Below are positions 26,653 to 34,511 of a DNA stretch of 64,000 nt, in pieces. The position numbers and the translations under genes are program-made. Where the stretch lies: contig CALFMO010000023.1 in NCBI GenBank assembly GCA_937879855.1, forward strand, positions 53,864-117,863, given 5' to 3'. This DNA comes from an uncultured Acidobacteriaceae bacterium (GTDB lineage: Bacteria; Acidobacteriota; Terriglobia; Terriglobales; Acidobacteriaceae). The first letter of the stretch is position 1. Every line of letters starts with the position of its first letter. The notes beneath the pieces are model-generated. The model had not been told where the DNA came from and searched no databases. It saw only the letters and a program-made list of their open reading frames with translations.

Positions 26653-27669
26653 ATGAGTTCACCAGTTGTTAGAAGTAGAAACGTGCTCAACAGAAATTCG
26701 ATGCGCTTCGCTGCCGCTCTGATCGCAGCGCTAATCAGCTTTGTCGTTGGTCCGAACGCAGTTCTGGCTGCTGCTCCTCAGCGTCATGATCAGGTGCCGG
26801 GCTTCTACCGACTGAAAGTAGGAGACCTCGAAGTAACGGCGCTATTCGATGGCTTCGGCGTAATCGACCCCCAGTGGCTAAGAGGACCGAAGGCGACGAT
26901 GGATGGTGTTATTGAGGCACTGCAGGAAGGTCCGCACATGCTCGATGGTGGCGAAACAGGCTTCCTGGTCAACACTGGAAAGCAGTTGATCCTCGTCGAT
27001 GCGGGCGCGGGCGCCTGGTTTGGCGGAGGAGCGTTGGGGCGGTTGCCAGGCAGCCTCCGCAGCGCAGGCTATACGCCGGAAGAAGTCGACGTCGTCTTGG
27101 CCACGCATCTCCACTCCGATCACGTCGGCGGTATCACCACTCAGGATGGAAAGCGGGTTTTTCCGAATGCCGAGATCTATGTTGCGAAGGCTGAGAGCGA
27201 TTTCTGGTTGTCGCCTGAAATCGCTGCTAAGGCGCCAAAGGATGCACAGCCATTCTTCCAGAGTGCACAAGCGATCGCGGCGCCATACATCAAAGCCGGC
27301 AAGTGGCACACGTTTAACGGCTCCGAGACAATCGTTGACGGTATGCAACTCGTCCCCCTGCCTGGTCATACACCGGGCCACACTGGCTATGAATTCTCAT
27401 CAAAAGGGCAAAAAATCCTGTTTTGGGGCGACACCATCCATGCAGCACTCGTCCAGTTGCAGCATCCAGAGATCACGGTGGTCTTCGATGTCGACCCGAC
27501 TGCGGCCGCAGCGTCACGGAGTCTATTGCTGACGAGGCTTTCGCACGAGGACGTTTTGATCGCGGGGCCGCACATGTTATTTCCATCCATTGGTCGCCTA
27601 CGCAATGAGGGGAGTGGCTACAACTGGGAGCCGGTTGCATTCAATGATCACTGGGGCGAGAAGAAATGA
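26653..27669 (+). CDS. Secreted MBL-fold metallo-hydrolase
   Basis: ATG 26653 follows AAGGAG by 9 bases. The protein has 338 residues with a signal peptide ending A-V-L-A-A-A near residue 40. The zinc motif T-H-L-H-S-D-H-V-G-G is near residues 151-160, with further ligands in P-G-H-T-P-G-H and G-D-T-I-H-A. Such enzymes include quorum-quenching lactonases, alkylsulfatases and other hydrolases; the substrate is not clear. The first six codons match those of the SDR at 31612, as if fused to a borrowed start and promoter. The native protein may begin at the internal M-R-F-A-A. Confidence 0.88.
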   Translation: MSSPVVRSRNVLNRNSMRFAAALIAALISFVVGPNAVLAAAPQRHDQVPGFYRLKVGDLEVTALFDGFGVIDPQWLRGPKATMDGVIEALQEGPHMLDGGETGFLVNTGKQLILVDAGAGAWFGGGALGRLPGSLRSAGYTPEEVDVVLATHLHSDHVGGITTQDGKRVFPNAEIYVAKAESDFWLSPEIAAKAPKDAQPFFQSAQAIAAPYIKAGKWHTFNGSETIVDGMQLVPLPGHTPGHTGYEFSSKGQKILFWGDTIHAALVQLQHPEITVVFDVDPTAAAASRSLLLTRLSHEDVLIAGPHMLFPSIGRLRNEGSGYNWEPVAFNDHWGEKK

Positions 27670-27757
27670 TGCGAGCACACGAGCTAGCGACGCAGGGGCC
27701 GATGATTCCATTCACTTACACCGGAACCTGCGTCGCGCTCGAGTCAATCACGGCAGG

Positions 27758-28705
27758 ATGATGCTTATGAAGAAGTACAAGATCGCTGTTTTGGACGATT
27801 ACCAAAATGTGGCGCTTGAGAGCGCTGATTGGTCGGTGCTCCGTGATCGAGCGGACATCGCCGTTTTTCAAAACCACCTCGCCGATTCAGACGCCGTGAT
27901 TGAGCGGTTGCTGCCTTTTGATGTGGTTTGTGTCATGCGCGAGCGGACCCCGCTGCCCCGCAACGTCATCGAGCGCCTTCCCAATCTCAAACTTATTGTT
28001 TCGACTGGACCCGTAAACGCGTCGATTGATGTTGCTGCCGCGGGCGACCATGGAATCGCAGTGGTTCACACAGAGTATAGATCGGACCCGACGATTGAAT
28101 TCACTTGGGCGCTGATCTTGGCCTCTGCCCGCCATATCGTGACGGAGAGCAACTCCGTCCGATCCGGCCGCTGGCAACAAACAGTGGGGACGGATCTCCG
28201 TGGAAAGACTTTGGGCGTTCTGGGACTTGGGAACATTGGATCACAGGTCGCGCGGATCGGGACCGCTTTTGGAATGAAGCTGATTGCCTGGAGCCAGAAC
28301 ATGACGCCCGAGTCCGCCAAAGCCGCGGGCGCAGTCTTGGTTTCCAAGGACGAGTTGTTCGAGCGGGCCGATATCCTGACGATCCATTTGGTGTTGAGCA
28401 GCCGTACGCGCGGCCTCATAGGAGCCGCGGAGTTGGAGAGAATGAAGAAAACGGCATGGTTGATCAATGCGTCGCGCGGCCCGATCGTCGATGAACAAGC
28501 TTTGATCAACGTGTTGAAGAACAAGAAAATCGCCGGCGCAGCGATCGACGTATTCAACACTGAGCCGCTGCCTCCGTCTCACCCTTTCCGGACGCTAGAC
28601 AACGTACTGGCAACGCCGCATATCGGCTACGTCTCGCAGGGTCTTTACAATACGTTCTACGAGGATACCGTCTCAAATATTAGGAAGTGGCTCGACACCC
28701 ATTAG
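27758..28705 (+). CDS. D-isomer-specific 2-hydroxyacid dehydrogenase
   Basis: Starts at 27758, 27761 or 27767 are all possible, the last having the best spacing to an AGGATGA purine run. The 315-residue protein has the Rossmann motif G-L-G-N-I-G near 156-161. The catalytic Arg is in N-A-S-R-G near 236, a Glu in N-T-E-P-L near 268 and His in P-H-I-G-Y near 287. Family members interconvert 2-keto and D-2-hydroxy acids with NAD(P)H. It follows the MBL-fold gene by about 90 bases on the same strand and is probably in its operon. Confidence 0.9.
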   Translation: MMLMKKYKIAVLDDYQNVALESADWSVLRDRADIAVFQNHLADSDAVIERLLPFDVVCVMRERTPLPRNVIERLPNLKLIVSTGPVNASIDVAAAGDHGIAVVHTEYRSDPTIEFTWALILASARHIVTESNSVRSGRWQQTVGTDLRGKTLGVLGLGNIGSQVARIGTAFGMKLIAWSQNMTPESAKAAGAVLVSKDELFERADILTIHLVLSSRTRGLIGAAELERMKKTAWLINASRGPIVDEQALINVLKNKKIAGAAIDVFNTEPLPPSHPFRTLDNVLATPHIGYVSQGLYNTFYEDTVSNIRKWLDTH

Positions 28706-28890
28706 GGCGGGACACGCGGGCAGAGTGCTCCTGATCCCAATCATCTAGCACAAATCCTACAAACTAGTGGTTGATAGAGGTGAAGCCTACGCGCCTGACA
28801 TTGGCGATGAATGATTCAATACCGGCCCCATGCTGTCCGCTAGCTGCTTAGATTCGTAGAAGTTCATTGCTCTCCTCTAAAAACGCTGAC

Positions 28891-29611
28891 TCACGGACTT
28901 GTGAGGCATGGTTCGAGCGGCTCGACCAGTCGCCCGTCAGTGATCAGGCCTCTGCCCCTTGCGTTTGCAAGAGCGGATTTGCCGGCAAGCCCTTTACTAA
29001 GCAAGTCTGCCTCCATCTTCCGCGCAAGAGAAGCGGGCACCAGGGCGTTCAATATGCGGTTCAGCCGGCCTGGAGCGGTTTTTGAGCAGACCGCTGAGGC
29101 CCTCAGATACGCACTGCTCGACGCTCATCGGTTTCATCGGCATGGTCTTCGGGTCGAGGCCGAACTTTTCGGGCACCGCTGTTTTCGTAAACCCGCCTGC
29201 CAGTACAGTGACGTAGACACCTAGAGGGTTGAACTCATAGTGAAGCGTCTCGCCAAGGCTGTGTACATACGCCTTCGCGGCTCCGTCATTCGCCATATAG
29301 GGAACGCCGGTTTCCGCACCCATTGCCCCCGCGAGGATCAAGCCGCCCCGCCTCCGCTTGGCGAGTTTCGCGCCGAAATGGTGGGTGATGTCCAGATGCG
29401 CCATCGTACTGAGCCGCAGACTCGCCTGAAGCAACTGCCGATCAAGCTTCAAGAACTCGCCGGGATTTCCGGTGCCGGCGTTGGAGACGACAAGGCTGAT
29501 GTCGAGATCGTCAGTGGCGGAGGCGAGTTGCCCGACCTCCGCCACACCCAACATGGGAGTGAGTAAAATCCATTCTCCCGATTCGATTCGCCTTAGTGGA
29601 CTTCTGAACAC
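28891..29611 (-). pseudogene. SDR relic (N-truncated, frameshifted, catalytic Tyr lost)
   Basis: The minus strand encodes the middle and end of an SDR (V-V-S-N-A-G-T-G-N-P-G-E-F-L-K-L-D, then the A-K-R-R-R-G-G region). The T-G-x3-G-I-G cofactor motif is absent. The expected catalytic Tyr in the N-Y-G-A-S-K-A-Y segment is Asp here (N-D-G-A-A-K-A-Y). Near 29050 the reading frame breaks; the natural C-terminus (R-I-L-N-A-L-V-P-A-S-L-A-R-K-M) continues in another frame to a stop at 28891. The gene is non-functional. Confidence 0.8.
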
Positions 29612-29623
29612 TTCGCGGTGTCG

Positions 29624-29920
29624 TTAGAGTGCATTCAACTTGGTTATGATGGTGGCTGTCGCCAACTTGCCCTCCAATGCTGTACGAAGCCGCTTAATGT
29701 AGTCCTGTTCAAGATGAAACTTATGTGCCGCCGTAGAGGAGAAGATCTCAAAGAAAACCAGCTTACACGGCTCGCCCTCCCGTGACGTCTCGAACATCCC
29801 CTCACAACCGGTCTCTTGAAGCGTAGGAATGAGTGCTTGCCTGAGCGCGCCTTTCACGTCATCCAAGAATTCGGGTAGAACGGTAAGTTCTGCCAGCAGG
29901 TAAATCTTTTGACTGTCCAT
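29624..29920 (-). CDS. Antibiotic biosynthesis monooxygenase (ABM) domain protein
   Basis: A 98-residue single-domain protein with the ferredoxin-like ABM fold, similar to YgiN quinol monooxygenases and related heme-free oxygenases: Y-L-L-A-E-L-T-V near residue 7, T-G-C-E-G-M-F-E-T-S near 37, F-F-E-I-F-S-S near 55 and the helix H-K-F-H-L-E-Q-D-Y near 66. AAAGGAG precedes ATG 29920. Members oxidise aromatic or quinol substrates as dimers, or act in stress responses. It sits on the minus strand beside the LysR gene and could be a target of it. Confidence 0.88.
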   Translation of the reverse strand: MDSQKIYLLAELTVLPEFLDDVKGALRQALIPTLQETGCEGMFETSREGEPCKLVFFEIFSSTAAHKFHLEQDYIKRLRTALEGKLATATIITKLNAL

Positions 29921-30097
29921 CGGTGATACTCCTTTGTTTCCGAACTATCTCTGGATACCGTTCGTTTCCACCGTGCGATGTTTTATTTCGCTCACCGTAC
30001 TTCCTCGACGCAGTACCTCCTTTGATCTCTAGCGATGCAAACCTTTGGGTATGGGATAAATCATCGCCTCAGCCGTTTCGCATTGCACATCATTTCG

Positions 30098-30176
30098 TTA
30101 GATTGCGATGCCCGCTCGCAGTAGCGCTCATGAAGCATGCTTTGTTAAGCTGACATCGATGCTTTCGAAGCATGGG
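30098..30176. repeat. 79-bp inverted repeat, left arm (LysR-type promoter cassette D)
   Basis: This arm is the reverse complement of 31440-31518 with only one mismatch in 79. It contains the dyad ATGCTT-TCG-AAGCAT and the AAGCATGCTT palindrome, likely LysR-binding boxes, and lies directly upstream of the LysR gene. Homology to the cassette stops at its left end, so the divergent target gene expected there is missing. Confidence 0.85.
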
Positions 30177-30184
30177 AGTTGGAA

Positions 30185-31087
30185 ATGGAATTACGACATC
30201 TTCGCTACTTCGTCGCGGTTGCGGACGCCGGAAACCTGACGGTGGCAGCCCAGCGAATGCTCCACACGTCGCAACCATCGTTGAGTCGGCAGATTCGAGA
30301 TCTCGAAGACGAGGTCGGCGCCGAACTCCTGACGCGCCGCGCTCGCGGGATCGAACTGACACCGGCGGGTCGAGCTTTTCTCGATCACGCTCGTGTCGTA
30401 CTATCGCAGGCAGAAGCGGCAGCTGAAGCTGCGCGGCGGGCCGTTCATCCCGCCAAGCCGTGCTTCACCATGGGCTTTCTGACCGGCCACGAATTGACGT
30501 GGATGCCCGAAGCCTTGCGGATCTTGCGCGACGAACTGCCTAACATCGACGTGATGATATCGAGTCAATACTCCCCCCTGCTTGCGGAGGGCCTTTCGAA
30601 AGGAAAAATCGATGCCGCTTTTCTTCGAAAGGAACGAGCGATGCCAGACCTGGCGTTCCGTCTTCTCGTGAAAGAGCCTTTGATAGTGATCTTGCCTAGT
30701 GACCACCATCTCGCTGCGCTCAAAGTCATCAGCCCGAGGGATCTGGTAGGGGAGACATTCGTTATTGTTTCGGGCACGGCGCCTGTACTGCGAACGGTCA
30801 TCAACAATTACTTGAAGCGGTCTGGAATCAATATCACGCCCGCTCACGAGGCGGACAATGTCACCATGGGACTGTCCTTAATAGTGTCGACGCGCGGCGT
30901 AGGGCTATTACCTGCTTACGCACAGAACTTTCTCCCTTCGTCTGTGACAAGTCGCCCTTTGAAGGGAGATACGCCAACTGTCGATTTGGTCCTCGGCTAC
31001 AGAAAGTCGAACCAGTCTCCCATCCTTAAGCTCTTGCTTTCGAGACTGGACGAGTTGGTCGCTCGGGTCTCGAAGAGGGCGCGCTAA
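30185..31087 (+). CDS. LysR-family transcriptional regulator
   Basis: ATG 30185 follows GGGAG by 6 bases; a TTG at 30179 is also in frame. The 300-residue protein has the LysR HTH in residues 1-60 (M-E-L-R-H-L-R-Y-F-V-A-V-A-D-A-G-N-L-T-V-A-A-Q-R). A substrate-binding domain with the two-lobe periplasmic-binding fold follows (about 90-295). LysR regulators are usually divergent from the genes they control and bind T-N11-A dyads in between. Here the promoter cassette stands on both sides of the gene as a near-perfect inverted repeat. The likely target is the cassette in front of the SDR at 31612, and perhaps the copy at 26.5 kb. Confidence 0.93.
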   Translation: MELRHLRYFVAVADAGNLTVAAQRMLHTSQPSLSRQIRDLEDEVGAELLTRRARGIELTPAGRAFLDHARVVLSQAEAAAEAARRAVHPAKPCFTMGFLTGHELTWMPEALRILRDELPNIDVMISSQYSPLLAEGLSKGKIDAAFLRKERAMPDLAFRLLVKEPLIVILPSDHHLAALKVISPRDLVGETFVIVSGTAPVLRTVINNYLKRSGINITPAHEADNVTMGLSLIVSTRGVGLLPAYAQNFLPSSVTSRPLKGDTPTVDLVLGYRKSNQSPILKLLLSRLDELVARVSKRAR

Positions 31088-31365
31088 GATTCGAACATTC
31101 GCGGCCAGATCAAAGTGCCGCTCCTTCTAGGTCTTGGCTGGATAGCGGGCAAGCGGGGCGTTGGTTTTAATGACCTCGGGGAAGAATTCCGAAGCTGTCG
31201 GCAAAACGAAAGTCGTCGCGCTTTATTCCGTCGGGTTTCCCTTGCTGAGCGTCCCCCAGCACTTCCGGCCCTATCTTATTTGAAATATGCAAAGGTACGA
31301 CTTGTGAGTGCACCCACCTCAGGATCTCGGATCTGCTGACCTAGCGAAAAATTGTGATGTTGCGG

Positions 31366-31431
31366 ATTTTGCTGGTCCGTCGGACTTATTGCTTCGACGG
31401 CCGCGACGAAATGGTGGAGTCGTAATTCCGA
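31366..31431 (-). pseudogene. LysR 5' remnant
   Basis: Read on the minus strand, this stretch encodes E-L-R-L-H-H-F-V-A-A-V-E-A-I, a degenerate copy of the LysR N-terminus (E-L-R-H-L-R-Y-F-V-A-V-A-D-A). It sits where a divergent LysR gene would start, back-to-back with the SDR at 31612. Only about 50-60 bases remain recognisable. It shows that the right-hand cassette once had, or could exchange, its own divergent LysR. Confidence 0.6.
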
Positions 31432-31439
31432 TCTCTAGG

Positions 31440-31518
31440 CCCATGCTTCGAAAGCATCGATGTCAGCTTAACAAAGCATGCTTCATGAGCGCTACTGCGA
31501 GCGCGCATCGCAATCTAA
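31440..31518. repeat. 79-bp inverted repeat, right arm
   Basis: Reverse complement of 30098-30176 at 78 of 79 positions. It contains ATGCTTCGAAAGCAT (31443-31457) and AAGCATGCTT (31474-31483), both dyads of the same half-site. It forms the 5' half of the promoter cassette of the SDR gene at 31612. Confidence 0.85.
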
Positions 31519-31611
31519 GTGAGTGGTTTGAGCTGATCTCGAAAGCGGATTGGCTGACGTTTACGTCATGCCTGAACTGCATGAGTGGCAGATCAAAGGG
31601 GGTAGTCAGCT
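31440..31611 (+). promoter_or_regulatory. LysR-type promoter cassette, copy A
   Basis: This is the best-preserved cassette: a LysR-type dyad, ATCGCAATCTAA, a spacer with TCATGCCTGAACTGCATG (31566-31583, itself a dyad) and a GGGGGTAG ribosome-site region before ATG 31612. Copies B (26483) and C (19086) are diverged relatives in the same orientation, and copy D (30098) is an inverted half. Confidence 0.7.
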
Positions 31612-32361
31612 ATGGATTCACCTGTCGTTTTAATTACCGGCGCACTGACAGGCATCGGGCGCGCCACGGCTCTGGCTTTCGCGCACGAAGGAGCGCGGGT
31701 CGTTGTTTCCGGTCGGCATGACGATGCAGGCCAGAAGCTAGCCACTGAACTACACAACCTCGAGGCTGAGGCCGAATTTGTGCGCACCGATGTGCGTCAC
31801 GAAGACGAAGTCAAAAACCTCGTCGAAAAGACCGTTGCTCGTTTCGGTCGCCTCGACATTGCCGTCAATAATGCTGGCACCGAGGGCACTTCAGGTTCGG
31901 TTGCCGATGTAACCCCGGAGGGCTATCAAGCCATCTTCGACACCAATGTGCTTGGTGTGCTCCTGAGTATGAAGTACGAGATTCGGGCGATGCTTCAGCA
32001 AGGCAAAGGCAGCATCGTTAACATCTCATCTGCGTACGGCAAAGTCGGTGGCCCGACGGCAGCTGTGTATGTCGGCAGCAAGCACGCCGTCGAAGGGATC
32101 ACAAAGTCTGCGGCGATAGAGCTTGCCGGCACAGGCGTTCGTGTCAACATCGTTGGCCCTGGTCCGACGGAAACAGCGATGTTCAATCGCTTTGCGCAAA
32201 CGAAGGAAAACAAAGCAAATTTCCTGGAAGCACACATTCCTACCAAACGCATGGGAACGCCCGAAGAAATTGCAAATGCGATCGTGTTCATTGGGTCCGA
32301 CAAGGCCTCTTACATCATTGGTGCATCCCTGGCGGTGGATGGAGGGATGATCGCGGGCTAA
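31612..32361 (+). CDS. Short-chain dehydrogenase (SDR)
   Basis: A 249-residue classical SDR with T-G-A-L-T-G-I-G near residues 9-16, N-N-A-G near 87-90, Ser in N-I-S-S near 139 and catalytic Y-V-G-S-K near 154-158. The L-A-V-D-G-G-M C-terminus is complete, so it should be an active NAD(P)-dependent oxidoreductase. It is controlled by LysR-type cassette A directly upstream, which makes it the most likely target of the LysR at 30.2-31.1 kb. The substrate is unknown. Confidence 0.92.
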   Translation: MDSPVVLITGALTGIGRATALAFAHEGARVVVSGRHDDAGQKLATELHNLEAEAEFVRTDVRHEDEVKNLVEKTVARFGRLDIAVNNAGTEGTSGSVADVTPEGYQAIFDTNVLGVLLSMKYEIRAMLQQGKGSIVNISSAYGKVGGPTAAVYVGSKHAVEGITKSAAIELAGTGVRVNIVGPGPTETAMFNRFAQTKENKANFLEAHIPTKRMGTPEEIANAIVFIGSDKASYIIGASLAVDGGMIAG

Positions 32362-32411
32362 TTTTTGGAGCCAAGAAGCACGAGCAAATCACACAAAAAG
32401 GAGAATCTCAA

Positions 32412-32666
32412 ATGTCCGGAACAACTCAGATGACTGAAATAAGGAAGACTACACCGGAACAAAACAAGGTTATTGTCATGGAAGCCTTCGACACACTGTT
32501 CAACAAACGCGACTACGTTGCAGCGGAACGCTTCTGGTCACCGAACTACATTCAGCACAGCGCACATATCCCCGCAGGTCGTGATGGTCTATTCGGGCTG
32601 ATAAAGAGCCTGCCCTCAACGGCCAAGCCGCATCGCTTGCGAGTGAGATTTCAAATCGATGATTGA
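32412..32666 (+). pseudogene. SnoaL-like gene, truncated copy
   Basis: From the ribosome site at about 32394 to about 32627 this is a close copy of the complete SnoaL-like gene at 48738-49166 (same start M-S-G-T-T-Q-M and same F-N-K-R-D-Y-V-A-A-E-R-F-W). At codon 72 or so it changes abruptly into the reverse complement of an integrase remnant, giving a short foreign tail. The second half of the fold is lost. Confidence 0.85.
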
Positions 32667-32760
32667 CCGCTTCTTGAGCTTCTGCTTGCATCCGATGTAC
32701 CAATTCCGTCGTTTGCACCGAAGCGTGACCAAGCAGAAACTGTATCTGTTCGAGTTCGCC
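32640..32760 (-). pseudogene. Tyrosine recombinase C-terminal remnant
   Basis: The minus strand encodes Q-I-Q-F-L-L-G-H-A-S-V-Q-T-T-E, the second-His box just before the catalytic tyrosine of phage-type integrases. The following R-Y-I-G-C-K-Q-K-L-K-K segment, with the Tyr, continues in a shifted frame. Nothing upstream of the box remains. It joins directly to the truncated SnoaL gene, so a recombination or deletion event ended here. Confidence 0.7.
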
Positions 32761-32765
32761 TCCAC

Positions 32766-32804
32766 TTCTATGGCAGAGGCGGCCGCATTCTATGGCAGAG
32801 GCGG
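32766..32804 (+). repeat. Two 17-bp direct repeats
   Basis: TTCTATGGCAGAGGCGG occurs at 32766-32782 and again at 32788-32804, 22 bases apart. The repeats lie directly beside the recombinase remnant and overlap the start of a 48-codon ORF. They could be a recombinase target or a small local duplication. Confidence 0.6.
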
Positions 32805-32938
32805 GCGCAACTGCGACGAAGATCGTGGGGTGCCAGATTGTCTATTCCGACCCGCTTGACTCACTAAAGCCCGAGCCTGAAGCGCCGACGCCGATCAATC
32901 GCAAGGGCCGTCAGCAGACCCATCGACCTAATCCGTAG
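32792..32938 (+). CDS. Possible 48-residue protein
   Basis: A short ORF starting in the second 17-bp repeat (M-A-E-A-G-A-T) and ending in a basic, proline-rich tail (P-I-N-R-K-G-R-Q-Q-T-H-R-P). No family is recognised and no good ribosome site is visible. It may be the 3' end of a lost gene rather than a gene in its own right. Confidence 0.25.
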   Translation: MAEAGATATKIVGCQIVYSDPLDSLKPEPEAPTPINRKGRQQTHRPNP

Positions 32939-32978
32939 ACCGCCCGTGATGGTATGATATGCGCCGTCACGGGCTCTT

Positions 32979-33728
32979 CTAGCGCATTAACGTTCGGGGA
33001 TTCAGCTGCAACACTCCGATGAGTGCTTTCCGTTCGACCTCACTCCATTTCAGCTCGACCGTTTTCACAAGCCAATAGGCACCGAACGCCCCGACACCCG
33101 CAGCTTCCAGCCAAAACCCTTTGTGGTTGGAGTTGTATGCGACAACCCAGGCAATCACGGGCAGCACGATCATCGCGCTGCCGAGCACCACATAGGTCGT
33201 ACGGAAGATCTTGATACCCCTCTTATGTGTCGGATCGTTCGGCACCTGTGCGAGGGTCTTTTGCGAGCAGAACACGCATGTGAATCCCGCACACACGAAA
33301 AACGTTATGGCAGCCGGGAAATGGAACGAGTGGTAGCTGAACCCCGGCGTTCGGCACGGCCACTCCATAGGGAAAAGTGCGACGCACGGAGCCGCGATGC
33401 CGGCGACATTTAGAGCCCAGTTCTCCCACTGGCTGAAACCTTTCATCAGGAACATTGCTGCCCCTACGAAGAAGAGGTTCCCGACAAACCAGTTTCGCAT
33501 CGGCCCGCTTCCCTGCTCTTGACAATTAGGGTTGATCGTTGCACCAGGGCAGTTCGGAAGTGAGCATTCCCGAGTGGCGTGGTAATAAGCGCTCATGGAA
33601 CCTGCGAACGAGACGCCCATTATCTTTCCGCCGAACACAAGCACCAGCGGGAGAGATAGTCCTATAACTCCTACACCGATCCGCAGGTGAATGAACATGG
33701 ACAGCATTAACTTCTGAATGGGGTTCAC
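32979..33728 (-). CDS. Six-helix membrane protein (DUF998-like)
   Basis: GTG 33728 follows AGGAGG. The 249-residue protein has about six membrane helices (around residues 12-32, 75-95, 105-125, 130-155, 175-198 and 203-222). An early loop is Cys-rich (C-S-L-P-N-C-P-G-A-T-I-N-P-N-C). It resembles DUF998-type and related uncharacterised membrane proteins. Its neighbours are broken mobile-element remains. I cannot assign a function. Confidence 0.7.
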   Translation of the reverse strand: MNPIQKLMLSMFIHLRIGVGVIGLSLPLVLVFGGKIMGVSFAGSMSAYYHATRECSLPNCPGATINPNCQEQGSGPMRNWFVGNLFFVGAAMFLMKGFSQWENWALNVAGIAAPCVALFPMEWPCRTPGFSYHSFHFPAAITFFVCAGFTCVFCSQKTLAQVPNDPTHKRGIKIFRTTYVVLGSAMIVLPVIAWVVAYNSNHKGFWLEAAGVGAFGAYWLVKTVELKWSEVERKALIGVLQLNPRTLMR

Positions 33729-34511
33729 CGCACCACCTCCTAAAATTGGGTTATGCGACTAATAAGCGGGGGGATATGGCTTCCTATTAAAACACGAACG
33801 GGTCCGTGGCGCGCTAGAACCGCGGGATGCTGAAAAAGCCACCGCGAAAACCCCGCGTCATCAGGGCGCGGTTCATCTCCCTTGGTCTGAGGATCTAAGT
33901 GAAATGTCTCCTGTGGATGGGATTCAAGGAGACCCAGTCACGGACAGCTTTCGTTGACCGAAGCCAAAGCGATTTGCATTTGTGCTCACAGAGCACCAAC
34001 CCACAATCTCTATTGCGCGATTCGCACGACTAAGATACCTGAATGATAAAGTTATCATTCCCCCACGCCACGGCAGTCACGGCGCACGCCCCAGGCCCGG
34101 GCACAATTTAGGTTCGTGAACGCTCACAAATATCGGGCGTAAGCGAGGTCCGTTTTGCATAGATCTCCTTTCTGTCCGGGCGTCGGTCGCCCGAGCACAT
34201 GGTGGATCATTGCAGGTACAATCCAGGTACAAATTGTGGCTCCAACAACGCAGGAATGCCTAGTAAATGTTGGGGAAGACGGGTGAGGTTATTGCTTTGC
34301 TGCGGAGATATCCGGCAGGGTTCTGGGGCGCCTGAACTCCAAGACACTTGCACACTGCTGCACTCAAGAGGAGAGCCGGACGATTTCCTCTCCTTCTTCT
34401 GAAACAGGTAATCACCTTACCCCATGACAATCCGTCTGCCCATTCTTCGTGAACCAGCACGGCATATGCTTGGTTCCGATGTTGATTTCCGCCGTTATGC
34501 TCGTGCAGCTC
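33729..34511. other. Gene-free stretch with palindrome and GGTACAA repeats
   Basis: No convincing coding region is present on either strand. The stretch holds a 20-base palindrome, GAATGATAAAGTTATCATTC (34041-34060), a GGGCG-TCGGT-CGCCC hairpin near 34178-34192, and a paired GGTACAA-N4-GGTACAA motif (34215-34232). The last is also found near the island end at 52472-52489. It looks like the decayed end of an older insertion. Confidence 0.5.
34041..34060. promoter_or_regulatory. Orphan 20-bp palindrome
   Basis: GAATGATAA-AG-TTATCATTC has perfect 9-base arms. It resembles metal-regulator (Fur/Zur-like) or other dimeric-repressor operators, but no gene starts within about 300 bases on either strand. 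The gene it once regulated may have been deleted. Confidence 0.4.

Noticed and set aside
34199..34402. A 67-codon ORF in the 33.7-34.5 kb gap
   Set aside because: Overlapped by an antisense ORF of the same length, no known motif, poor start context.
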